Positions 6,922 to 12,504 of a stretch of DNA of 12,504 nt are shown here, piece after piece. Every line of letters begins with the position of its first letter. Position 1 is the first letter of the stretch. Where the stretch lies: positions 1 through 12,504 of the forward strand of contig JAFAAP010000080.1 of NCBI GenBank assembly GCA_023426505.1, given 5' to 3'. The translations under genes and the position numbers were made by a program. This DNA is from Pseudomonadota bacterium (GTDB lineage: Bacteria > Pseudomonadota > Alphaproteobacteria > Rhizobiales > Beijerinckiaceae). The notes below the pieces were generated by a model. The model had not been told where the DNA came from and searched no databases. It saw only the letters and a list, made by a program, of their open reading frames with translations.

Positions 6922-6956
6922 AAAAGATCGCGCCCGGCTTCGTCGCGGCCGGGCGC
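6922..6956 (-). terminator. Probable terminator after the glutamine amidotransferase-like gene
   Basis: A perfect 9-bp stem GCGCCCGGC (6930-6938) / GCCGGGCGC (6948-6956) with a 9-nt loop. On the minus strand it is followed by GATCTTTTG, a short T-run slightly away from the stem. It lies 50 bp past the hydrolase stop. Confidence 0.65.
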
Positions 6957-7005
6957 TATGACAATGAATGGACGACGGTGGTGAGGTCGGCTTTCGAGGT
7001 GCCGT

Positions 7006-7701
7006 TCAGCGTGCCGCCGCCACGAAGGCGTCGAAGACGCGCGTGCCCGGGTGGTCGTCGCCGGGCCCGAACCGTTCGGGGTGCCATTGCAGGCCCACCG
7101 CGAAGGCGTGCTCGGGCACCTCGATCGCCTCGACGACGCCGTCGGGGCCGTGCGCGGCGGCCACGACGCGATCCGACACCGTGACGAGCGCTTCCCGGTG
7201 GAAGGTGTTCACGTCGAAGGTCCCCTGGCCGAGAATGCCCGCCAGCCTCGTGCCGTCGCGGACATGCACCGCGTGGATGGCGTTCCGCTCGTCGTGATTG
7301 AGGGCGCCGGGCCACGACGCATGCACGTCGGACACCATGCGGCAGCCGTGGAGGCAGCCGAGCATCTGCATGCCGTTGCAGATGCCGAGAACGGGCTTGT
7401 TCCGGGCAAGAAAACCCTCCATCAGCGCCTGCTCGACGGCGAGGCGGTCGGAGGGCTGATACTGGGAGCGATCCCCTTCCACGTACCAGGCTTCGGGAAA
7501 GTTGATCCGCCCGCCGACGCTCACGAAACCGTCGAACTCATCGACCACGGGACCGACGAGATCCGCCAGGTAGGGAATGCCGAACGGCAGTCCGCCGGCG
7601 CGATGGATGGCGGTGAAATAGGCCTTGGACGTGTCGTAGCGGGTGCCGTCGACGCTGGTGTTCTCGTCCATGATGACGGCGATGCGGGGCTTGCGGCTCA
7701 T
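7006..7701 (-). CDS. Class-I glutamine amidotransferase / gamma-glutamyl-GABA hydrolase-like (peptidase C26)
   Basis: A 231-residue stand-alone class-I glutaminase-fold enzyme resembling PuuD, which frees GABA from gamma-glutamyl-GABA in putrescine breakdown. The triad is visible: Cys108 in the nucleophile elbow VLGICNGMQML, and His207 and Glu209 in GLQWHPE. The substrate-side motifs VSVGGRINFPEAW (61-73) and VNTFHRE (164-170) are in place. The N-terminus RIAVIMDENTS and the HRAGGLPFGIP segment match the PuuD-like group rather than GATase domains of biosynthetic synthases. The true substrate is unknown, because no other putrescine genes are nearby. The start lies 8 bp after the rsh stop, with AGGA overlapping the end of rsh, so the two are very likely co-transcribed and perhaps translationally coupled. 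A hairpin terminator follows. Confidence 0.88.
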   Translation of the reverse strand: MSRKPRIAVIMDENTSVDGTRYDTSKAYFTAIHRAGGLPFGIPYLADLVGPVVDEFDGFVSVGGRINFPEAWYVEGDRSQYQPSDRLAVEQALMEGFLARNKPVLGICNGMQMLGCLHGCRMVSDVHASWPGALNHDERNAIHAVHVRDGTRLAGILGQGTFDVNTFHREALVTVSDRVVAAAHGPDGVVEAIEVPEHAFAVGLQWHPERFGPGDDHPGTRVFDAFVAAAR

Positions 7702-7709
7702 GCGATGTC

Positions 7710-9884
7710 CTATCCGGTGACCCGGTCGACGCGGCTCACCACGCGTTTGGCGCGCAGCTCCGCGATGATGGCGTTGAGATGCTTCAGGTCCCAGACGGTG
7801 AGGTCGATGGTGATGTCCGTGAAGTCCTGGGTCCGGCGCTTCATGTTCACGTTGTCGATGTTGCCGTCGTGATCGGCGATCACCTGCGTGATCTGCGCGA
7901 GCGAGCCGGGTTCGTTGATCGACTGCAGCTTGATGCGCGCCGGGAAGCGCTGGTGGTCGTGGGTCTCCAGGTCCCAGCGCACGTCTATCCAGCGGTCGGG
8001 CTCGTTGTCGAAGGCGGCGAGCGACGGCGACTGGATCGGGTAGATCGTCACACCTTCGCCGGGGGTCAGGATGCCGACGATGCGGTCTCCCGGCACCGCG
8101 CCGCCCTCCGGCGAGAAGCGGATCGGCACGTCGGCGTTGAGGCCGCGGATCGGGATGCCGCCGGTGGAGGCTTCACCCTGGCCGTCCTTCGCGCCGCCGT
8201 TCGGGCGCGCGGAGGCTCCCGCCTCGGCGCCGGCGCGGCGCTCGTCCTTGTAGTCGGGATAGACTGCCCGCACCACGTCGCCGGAAAACATCTCGCCGCG
8301 GCCGACGGCGGCCAGCACGTCCTCCATCGAGGCGCGGGCGAGGCGGGGCAGGGCGCCTTTCAGCTTCTCGTCCGAGAAGGGGCGTCCGGCGCGCTCGAAG
8401 GCGCGCTCGAGGATCTGGCGGCCGAGGCCGGTATATTGCCGCCGCACGGCCGCGCGGGTGGCGCGCCGGATCGAGGCGCGCGCCTTGCCGGTGACCACGA
8501 GGGATTCCCAGGCCGCCGGTGGCGTCTGGCCGTCGGCGCGGACGATCTCGACCTCGTCGCCGTTCTGCAGCTCGGTCAGGAGCGGGGCCATGCGGCCGTT
8601 GATCTTGCACCCCACCGCCGTGTTGCCGACATCGGTGTGGACCGCATAGGCGAAGTCGATGGGCGTGGCGCCGCGGGGCAGGGCGATGAGGCGGCCCTTC
8701 GGGGTGAAGCAGAAGACCTGATCGTGGAAGAGCTCGAGCTTGGTGTGCTCCAGGAACTCCTCCGGATTGTCGCCCTCCGCCAGCAGGTCGATGGTGCGCC
8801 TGAGCCATTGATAGGCCCGGCTCTCGTTGGCGAGGCGGGAATTGCCGTTGACGCCTTCCTTGTAGAGCGCGTGCGCCGCGATGCCGAATTCCGCCACCTC
8901 GTCCATGTCGACGGTGCGGATCTGCAGCTCGACGCGCTGGCGGCCGGGGCCGATCACGGTCGTGTGGATCGAGCGGTAGTCGTTCTGCTTCGGGGTCGAG
9001 ACGTAGTCCTTGTACCGGCCCGGAACCATCGGCCAGGTGGTGTGGACCACGCCGAGCGCCCGGTAGCACTCGTCGATGGTGCCGACGATGATGCGGAAGC
9101 CGAAGATGTCGGAGAGCTGCTCGAAGGAGACGGACTTGCGCTCCATCTTGCGCCAGATCGAATAGGGCCGCTTCTGGCGGCCCGTCACGCTCGCCTCGAT
9201 CCCCTGCGCCTTCAGCTTCGCGGTCAGGTCGTTCTCGATCTCCTCGACCAGCTTCTCGGCCTTGGCCGTCACGTCCCGCAGGTGCCGGACGATCGCCTCG
9301 TAGGCCTCCGGGTCGAGGTTTTGGAACGACAGGTCCTCCAGCTCCTCGCGCATCTCCTGGATGCCCATGCGGCCGGCGAGCGGCGCGTAGATCTCCAGGG
9401 TCTCCTCGGCGATGCGCTTGCGCTTCTCCGGGGGCATGAACTGGAGCGTGCGCATGTTGTGCAAGCGGTCGGCGAGCTTGACCAGCAGCACCCGCACGTC
9501 GTCCGCGATGGCGAGCAGGAGCTTGCGGAAGTTCTCACCCTGCGCCGCGCGCTTCGACACCAGGTCGAGGCGCTTGATCTTGGTCAGGCCGTCGACCAGC
9601 GAGCCGATCTGCGGCCCGAAGGTCTTGTTGATCTCCTCCAGCGTCGCCTCGGTGTCCTCGACCGTGTCGTGGAGCACCGCCGCCGCGATGGTGGCGTCGT
9701 CGAGCTTCAGCTCGGTCAGGATGGCGGCCACCTCGAGGGGATGGCCGAAGAACAGATCGCCGGATGCGCGCTTCTGGTTGCCGTGCGCCATCATGGCGTA
9801 CACGTAAGCGCGGTTGAGAAGCGCCTCGTCGGCCGAGGGGTTGTAGCGCTTGACCCGCTCGACAAGTTCGTACTGGCGCATCAT
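7710..9884 (-). CDS. rsh: Bifunctional (p)ppGpp synthetase/hydrolase (Rsh, RelA/SpoT homologue)
   Basis: Makes and breaks the alarmone (p)ppGpp, setting growth, ribosome synthesis and stress responses; alphaproteobacteria usually have this single long enzyme. Domains in the 724 residues: HD hydrolase (about 20-200) with His48, His72-Asp73, Glu76-Asp77 and Asp139 in KLADRLHNMRTL; synthetase (about 230-345) with GRQKRPYSIWRKM, Asp259 in SDIFGFRIIV, PGRYKDYVSTPKQNDYRSIHTT and Glu319 in VELQIRT; TGS (about 388-450); a helical region; a Gly/Ala-rich linker (550-575); a zinc-finger-like region; and a C-terminal ACT domain (about 648-720). RYKD fits the RXKD motif of bifunctional enzymes rather than the EXDD of synthase-only RelA. 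The zinc-finger-like region lacks cysteines (SPEGGAVPGD). The first of two adjacent ATGs is chosen; AAGGAG stands 11 nt upstream. A terminator separates it from rpoZ, so it likely has its own promoter. Confidence 0.97.
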   Translation of the reverse strand: MMRQYELVERVKRYNPSADEALLNRAYVYAMMAHGNQKRASGDLFFGHPLEVAAILTELKLDDATIAAAVLHDTVEDTEATLEEINKTFGPQIGSLVDGLTKIKRLDLVSKRAAQGENFRKLLLAIADDVRVLLVKLADRLHNMRTLQFMPPEKRKRIAEETLEIYAPLAGRMGIQEMREELEDLSFQNLDPEAYEAIVRHLRDVTAKAEKLVEEIENDLTAKLKAQGIEASVTGRQKRPYSIWRKMERKSVSFEQLSDIFGFRIIVGTIDECYRALGVVHTTWPMVPGRYKDYVSTPKQNDYRSIHTTVIGPGRQRVELQIRTVDMDEVAEFGIAAHALYKEGVNGNSRLANESRAYQWLRRTIDLLAEGDNPEEFLEHTKLELFHDQVFCFTPKGRLIALPRGATPIDFAYAVHTDVGNTAVGCKINGRMAPLLTELQNGDEVEIVRADGQTPPAAWESLVVTGKARASIRRATRAAVRRQYTGLGRQILERAFERAGRPFSDEKLKGALPRLARASMEDVLAAVGRGEMFSGDVVRAVYPDYKDERRAGAEAGASARPNGGAKDGQGEASTGGIPIRGLNADVPIRFSPEGGAVPGDRIVGILTPGEGVTIYPIQSPSLAAFDNEPDRWIDVRWDLETHDHQRFPARIKLQSINEPGSLAQITQVIADHDGNIDNVNMKRRTQDFTDITIDLTVWDLKHLNAIIAELRAKRVVSRVDRVTG

Positions 9885-9931
9885 TCGTCGGCAATCTCCT
9901 TCCAGGGAGCAACTACCCGGCTGAAGTTAAA

Positions 9932-9961
9932 AGGATATTGTAGAGCGCGAAAAAACCGCAA
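9932..9961 (-). promoter_or_regulatory. Possible rsh promoter
   Basis: On the minus strand TTGCGG (9961-9956) and TATCCT (9937-9932) are 18 bp apart, about 50 bp before the rsh ATG and just after the rpoZ terminator. The terminator makes a promoter here necessary, but the match is moderate. Confidence 0.35.
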
Positions 9962-9993
9962 GGCTGCGGATCGCCTCAGGAGGGGCGCTGACG

Positions 9994-10021
9994 AAAAAGC
10001 CCGGCGCTGGGCCGGGCTTTT
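9994..10021 (-). terminator. Strong, nearly symmetric terminator between rpoZ and rsh
   Basis: An 8-bp core AGCCCGGC (9998-10005) / GCCGGGCT (10011-10018) with a 5-nt loop is extended by A-T pairs on both sides, giving TTTTT after the stem on the minus strand and TTTT on the plus strand. It lies 25 bp past the rpoZ stop. The bases CGAAAAAGCCCGGC closely match the tandem terminators near 5000. Confidence 0.9.
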
Positions 10022-10046
10022 CCAAGAACATTGTTAAGGGCGATGC

Positions 10047-10454
10047 TTATTCGCGGTCGTCGTCGTCCGCGCTGCTGCTCGGCGGGACGAGGCCTTCCAG
10101 GCCCCGGAGCAGGTCTTCCTCGCTCATGCGGTCGAACTGGACGTCCGTGTCGTTGTCCTTGCCGGCGGAGGGCGCCGCGGCGGTGTTGCCCAGCAGCGGA
10201 ACGGCCTCGGCCTCCGGCTCGTCCACCTCGACATACTTCTGCATGGAGTGGATGAGCTGTTCCTTCAGGTCGTCGGGCGCAATGGTCTGCTCCGCGATCT
10301 CGCGGAGGGCCACGACGGGGTTCTTGTCGCGGTCGCGGTCGATGGTGAGCGGCGAGCCCGAGGAGATCAGGCGCGCCCGGTGGCTGGCGAGCAGCACGAG
10401 CTCAAACCGGTTGTCGACCTTGTCGATGCAGTCTTCGACGGTCACACGAGCCAT
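10047..10454 (-). CDS. rpoZ: DNA-directed RNA polymerase omega subunit
   Basis: The small subunit that helps assemble the beta' subunit into RNA polymerase and, in E. coli, forms part of a ppGpp binding site. The 135-residue protein begins with the conserved MARVTVEDCIDKVDNRFELVLLAS. It continues with HRARLISSG, DRDKNPVVALREIAEQTI (the MukB/omega-type core, residues 1-60) and a longer acidic tail (about 75-135) ending DDDDRE, as is usual in alphaproteobacteria. AGGAG stands 8 nt before the ATG. It is transcribed towards rsh, echoing the rpoZ-spoT order of E. coli, but a strong terminator lies between them. Confidence 0.97.
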   Translation of the reverse strand: MARVTVEDCIDKVDNRFELVLLASHRARLISSGSPLTIDRDRDKNPVVALREIAEQTIAPDDLKEQLIHSMQKYVEVDEPEAEAVPLLGNTAAAPSAGKDNDTDVQFDRMSEEDLLRGLEGLVPPSSSADDDDRE

Positions 10455-10495
10455 GAAGAGGCTCCTTCTAGGTTCGAAAATAGCGGAAGACGGGC

Positions 10496-10524
10496 TGGAT
10501 ACACGGGATGGCGAAAGAAAACAA
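10496..10524 (-). promoter_or_regulatory. Possible rpoZ promoter
   Basis: On the minus strand TTGTTT (10524-10519) and TATCCA (10501-10496) are 17 bp apart, about 42 bp before the rpoZ ATG. The match is modest. A 13-bp palindrome, GTCTCC-T-GGAGAC at 10540-10552, lies just upstream of the -35 and might be an operator. Confidence 0.3.
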
Positions 10525-10640
10525 GGGGATAGGCGCCGCGTCTCCTGGAGACCCGCGGGAATCCGGCCGGGACGCCCGCCCTATGCTTCCATGACGGCTT
10601 CGGCTCCGGATGCACCGCGAGCGACCGGGCCTCTTCGATT

Positions 10641-10663
10641 CGCGCGGCTAGCGGCGCCGCGCG
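10641..10663. terminator. GC hairpin after the small membrane-protein gene
   Basis: A perfect 8-bp inverted repeat CGCGCGGC (10641-10648) / GCCGCGCG (10656-10663) with a 7-nt loop, 9 bp past the stop of the minus-strand small gene. No T-run follows on the minus strand, so it may slow transcription or protect the 3' end rather than terminate. Confidence 0.35.
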
Positions 10664-10671
10664 CCGCATTT

Positions 10672-10872
10672 TCAGGGAATGAAGCCCCACAGATCGTCCC
10701 GCGACCAACCCCGGCCCAGGAGATGGTCGAGGAAAAGACCGAGAGCCAGCGCTCCCAGAAGCATCATCAGGATCAGGATGATCCGCGACCGCCTCTCGTG
10801 ACGGGCCAGCCGGGCCTCGATGTCCTCCAGCTTTCGCCTCTGCTCCTGCAGATTGTGGTTGTGCTTCTTCAC
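10672..10872 (-). CDS. Small membrane protein of unknown function, GTG start
   Basis: I do not recognise this 66-residue protein. It starts with GTG at 10872, supported by GAGAGGA ending 3-4 nt upstream; no ATG is nearby in frame. Residues 2-28 (KKHNHNLQEQRRKLEDIEARLARHERR) are highly charged and fit a short cytoplasmic helix or coiled coil. Residues about 29-49 (SRIILILMMLLGALALGLFL) are a single membrane segment with positive charges before it, so the N-terminus is probably cytoplasmic. A short tail ends WSRDDLWGFIP. It stands alone, 217 bp upstream of rpoZ on the same strand, and a hairpin follows. Protein-like composition and a good ribosome site support a real gene; the role is unknown. 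Confidence 0.72.
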   Translation of the reverse strand: MKKHNHNLQEQRRKLEDIEARLARHERRSRIILILMMLLGALALGLFLDHLLGRGWSRDDLWGFIP

Positions 10873-11140
10873 GATTCCTCTCGCAGCGGGAGAGCGGTCT
10901 TAGGACGGACGGGCTAGGAAAGGAAACCGCGACTTTTTGCTAACGTAGGGTCATGCGGTTGCGCCTTCGCCGTCATCCCGGATTGCATCTGAGGTGCGGG
11001 ACACCCGAAGGGGTGAGAGAAGCGTGCAAACCATAGTCGCTGACGGTTTCGGAGCGTCTGTCTAGGCCGGGAGCGGCGGAGTTTTTAGGAGGGGAAGAGG
11101 GGCGTCCGACCTGATGAGCAGGATGAAGGTGAGGCGCACC
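10873..11140. other. Gene-free intergenic stretch
   Basis: No ORF with a plausible start, ribosome site and protein-like composition was found on either strand. It holds only a short CACCC-GAAG-GGGTG hairpin around 11012. A phrase, CGTCATCCCGG, near 10970 resembles the start of common alphaproteobacterial intergenic repeats. No clear promoter for either flanking gene was seen. Confidence 0.55.
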
Positions 11141-11273
11141 ACTCACCTCTCCCGATGGGAGAGGTCGACGCGCGTCAGCGCGGCGGGTGAGGGGTTACAG
11201 GTCCATCCGGAGAGGGTGTAACCCCTCACCCGGACCTGACGGTCCGACCTCCCCCACCGGGAGAGGTGAGGGG
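11141..11273. repeat. Inverted pair of palindromic intergenic repeats (REP/BIME-like)
   Basis: Copy A is 11141-11199. Copy B, on the opposite strand, is 11217-11273. Reverse-complementing B gives nearly the same opening (CTCACCTCTCCCG) and the same ending (GGGTGAGGGGTTACA) as A; the middles differ. Each copy has its own hairpins. A has a perfect 9-bp stem ACCTCTCCC/GGGAGAGGT around GAT plus the palindrome GACGCGCGTC at 11167-11176. B has the same 9-bp stem with one mismatch and a 6-bp stem CGGACC/GGTCCG around TGAC. The two copies can also pair with each other across a 17-bp spacer to form a long cruciform. This matches the form of REP/BIME elements, non-coding repeats spread by a RAYT transposase; no such gene is in this window. 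Confidence 0.82.
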
Positions 11274-11454
11274 CACGTGCTAGCCCTCGTCACCTGCGGC
11301 GGCTCAGGCCGCTTCCGGCCGCAGGAGGGCAGTCCCTCCCTCCAACGCCGGCCCATGGTTATCAATCCCTTAAGGCGTGTGCCGCCGCACGCTGGCGGGG
11401 CCTGTCCTTAGGTAATGTTCCCTACGGCCGAAATGGCGATCTGTGGAGGGACAC
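11274..11454. other. Intergenic stretch before the small plus-strand gene
   Basis: No gene seen. It contains the short palindrome CCTTAAGG near 11370 and a GC-rich segment after the repeat pair. It must hold the promoter of the small membrane-protein gene at 11455, but no convincing -35/-10 pair could be picked. Confidence 0.4.
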
Positions 11455-11631
11455 ATGGAGGTCCAACTGGAACGAGCCGCGATGATCCTGTTTCTCCTGT
11501 CCGCGCTGTGGCTGACGGTCTGGATCTGGTCGAATTTCACCCTGGACGGCCGGATCGACGCCTGCCTCGATGACGGCGGCGCGTGGCGCTATGAACAGTC
11601 CAGGTGCGAAGGAGCACGCTCTTCACCTTGA
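11455..11631 (+). CDS. Small single-pass membrane protein with a CLDDGG-W-Y-C motif
   Basis: A 58-residue protein that I cannot name. The start at 11455 (MEVQLERAAM) is preceded by GGAGGG at 11445-11450; an in-frame GTG at 11443 would overlap that site and is less likely. Residues about 9-27 (AMILFLLSALWLTVWIW) form one membrane helix. The short outer part DGRIDACLDDGGAWRYEQSRCEG has two cysteines, 18 residues apart from each other's neighbourhood in the tail, that could form a disulfide if exported. Patterns of the type CLD-GG-W-Y-C recur in small alphaproteobacterial membrane proteins, from general recollection. It ends 59 bp before fabD on the same strand and may share its transcript. Confidence 0.72.
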   Translation: MEVQLERAAMILFLLSALWLTVWIWSNFTLDGRIDACLDDGGAWRYEQSRCEGARSSP

Positions 11632-11690
11632 CTTGAGCGCGTTCGGGTGCGAGTTCGCGCCCGGATTTCAACGTTCAAGGGCGGCTCTCC

Positions 11691-12504
11691 ATGAAACGCG
11701 CATTCATCTTCCCCGGTCAGGGAAGTCAGTCGGTCGGGATGGGCAAGGCGCTGGCCGAGGCCTTTCCTCAGGCGAAGGCGGTGTTCGACGAGGTGGACGA
11801 GGCGCTCTCGCAGAAGCTCTCGACCATCATGTGGGACGGTCCGGCCGAGGACCTGACCCTGACGGCCAACACCCAGCCGGCCCTGATGGCGGTCAGCCTG
11901 GCGGCGATCCGGGTCCTCGAAGCGGAGGCGGGCCTCGATCTGAAGCAGCATGCCGCTTTTGTGGCCGGCCATTCGCTGGGCGAGTACTCGGCGCTCGCGG
12001 CAGCCGGCAGCCTGTCGATCGCCGACACGGCCCGGCTCCTGCGCATCCGCGGCAACGCCATGCAGAGCGCCATGCCGGTCGGGCAGGGCGCCATGGCGGC
12101 CCTGCTGGGACTCGAATACGACGCCGCCCTCGAGGTCGCTCGCGCGGCGGCTCAAGGCGAGGTCTGCGATGCCGCCAACGACAACGGCGGCGCCCAGGTC
12201 GTGGTCTCGGGCCATAAATCGGCCGTGGAGCGCGCCGTCGCCATCGCCCAGGAGAAGGGCGCCAAGCGCGCCGTGATGCTGGCCGTGTCCGCCCCCTTCC
12301 ATTGCGCGCTCATGCAGCCCGCGGCGGACGCCATGCGCGAGGCCCTGGCCGGCGTGAGCGTCAATGTCCCGGTCGTTCCCGTGGTGGCCAATGTGGAGGC
12401 TGCTCCGATCACCGACCCGGCGGCGATCCGCGATGCCCTGGTCCGCCAGGTCACCGGCACCGTCCGCTGGCGCGAGAGCGTGGCCTTCATGGCCGCCCAG
12501 GGCG
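11691..12504 (+). CDS. fabD: Malonyl-CoA:ACP transacylase, C-terminus cut off by window edge
   Basis: Moves malonyl groups from CoA to acyl carrier protein, supplying the extender unit for type II fatty-acid synthesis in the cytoplasm. The first 271 codons are present, out of about 310 usual for the family. Key residues by analogy with E. coli FabD are Gln10 in FPGQGSQ, the nucleophile Ser95 in GHSLGEYSALAA, Arg120 in LLRIRGNAMQ, and His204 in VSAPFHCALM. The ferredoxin-like small subdomain lies at about residues 130-198. AAGG stands about 10 nt before the ATG. In alphaproteobacteria fabG, acpP and fabF usually follow; they would lie beyond the window. A TTGACT at 11628-11633 could be a -35 element, but no good -10 follows. 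Confidence 0.97.
   Translation, partial: MKRAFIFPGQGSQSVGMGKALAEAFPQAKAVFDEVDEALSQKLSTIMWDGPAEDLTLTANTQPALMAVSLAAIRVLEAEAGLDLKQHAAFVAGHSLGEYSALAAAGSLSIADTARLLRIRGNAMQSAMPVGQGAMAALLGLEYDAALEVARAAAQGEVCDAANDNGGAQVVVSGHKSAVERAVAIAQEKGAKRAVMLAVSAPFHCALMQPAADAMREALAGVSVNVPVVPVVANVEAAPITDPAAIRDALVRQVTGTVRWRESVAFMAAQG

Noticed and set aside
6756..6923. N-terminal extension of the exported protein to an upstream ATG at 6923
   Set aside because: It would put 56 residues before a clear signal peptide. The start at 6755 puts the signal peptide at the N-terminus.
7779..10037. A 752-codon open frame on the plus strand opposite rsh
   Set aside because: It is the mirror of a clearly conserved gene in GC-rich DNA, has a low-complexity composition rich in Val, Leu, Asp, Gly and Arg, and shows no family motif. 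Stop codons are rare by chance at this GC content.
11141..11273. CRISPR array or insertion-sequence ends
   Set aside because: There are only two copies, in opposite orientation, with no regular spacers, no transposase gene between them and no target-site duplication seen.
11187..11411. A 74-codon open frame across the repeat pair
   Set aside because: It runs through the palindromic repeats and reads as Gly/Pro/Arg-rich sequence without a ribosome site, so it is not a convincing protein.

Overview
The window looks like a piece of chromosome from a high-GC alphaproteobacterium of the order Hyphomicrobiales (Rhizobiales), probably Methylobacteriaceae (Methylobacterium or Microvirga type). This assignment is an inference. 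It rests on the GC-rich codon use, the outer-membrane protein whose mature part begins ADLPYR, the alphaproteobacterial form of Rsh, and the clustering of dapA, smpB, an NYN-domain gene, pyrE, rsh and rpoZ. Nearly all genes are core housekeeping genes. I saw no tRNA, rRNA, CRISPR array, transposase, integrase or phage gene.

Layout. Positions 1-1759 (minus) hold a periplasmic soluble lytic transglycosylase whose C-terminal end lies outside the window. It diverges from a dapA-smpB operon (1937-3300, plus), which ends at a strong hairpin terminator shared with the convergent NYN-domain ribonuclease-like gene (3407-4054, minus). A relatively AT-rich 243-bp spacer follows, then pyrE (minus). Upstream of pyrE two near-identical tandem terminators close off an Omp25/Omp31-like outer-membrane protein gene (5070-5852). 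Next comes an unrecognised exported, probably beta-barrel protein (6027-6755). A stringent-response block on the minus strand follows: a class-I glutamine-amidotransferase/PuuD-like hydrolase (7006-7701) sits 8 bp behind rsh (7710-9884), and a bidirectional terminator separates rsh from rpoZ (10047-10454). A small GTG-started membrane protein (10672-10872) ends the minus-strand run.

Positions 10873-11454 carry no convincing gene. They hold an inverted pair of about 58-bp palindromic repeats of REP/BIME type. The plus strand then has a 58-residue small membrane protein (11455-11631) and the first 271 codons of fabD, which starts type II fatty-acid synthesis.

Functional themes are cell-wall precursor supply and turnover (dapA, slt), ribosome rescue (smpB), nucleotide supply and (p)ppGpp signalling (pyrE, rsh, rpoZ), outer-membrane proteins, and fatty-acid synthesis. 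I found no clearly new multi-gene system. The points most worth a second look are the inverted repeat pair, the recurring terminator cassette, the Rsh zinc-finger-like region that has lost its cysteines, the hydrolase coupled to rsh, and the two small membrane proteins. Promoter calls are by-eye matches to a sigma-70-like consensus and are weak.
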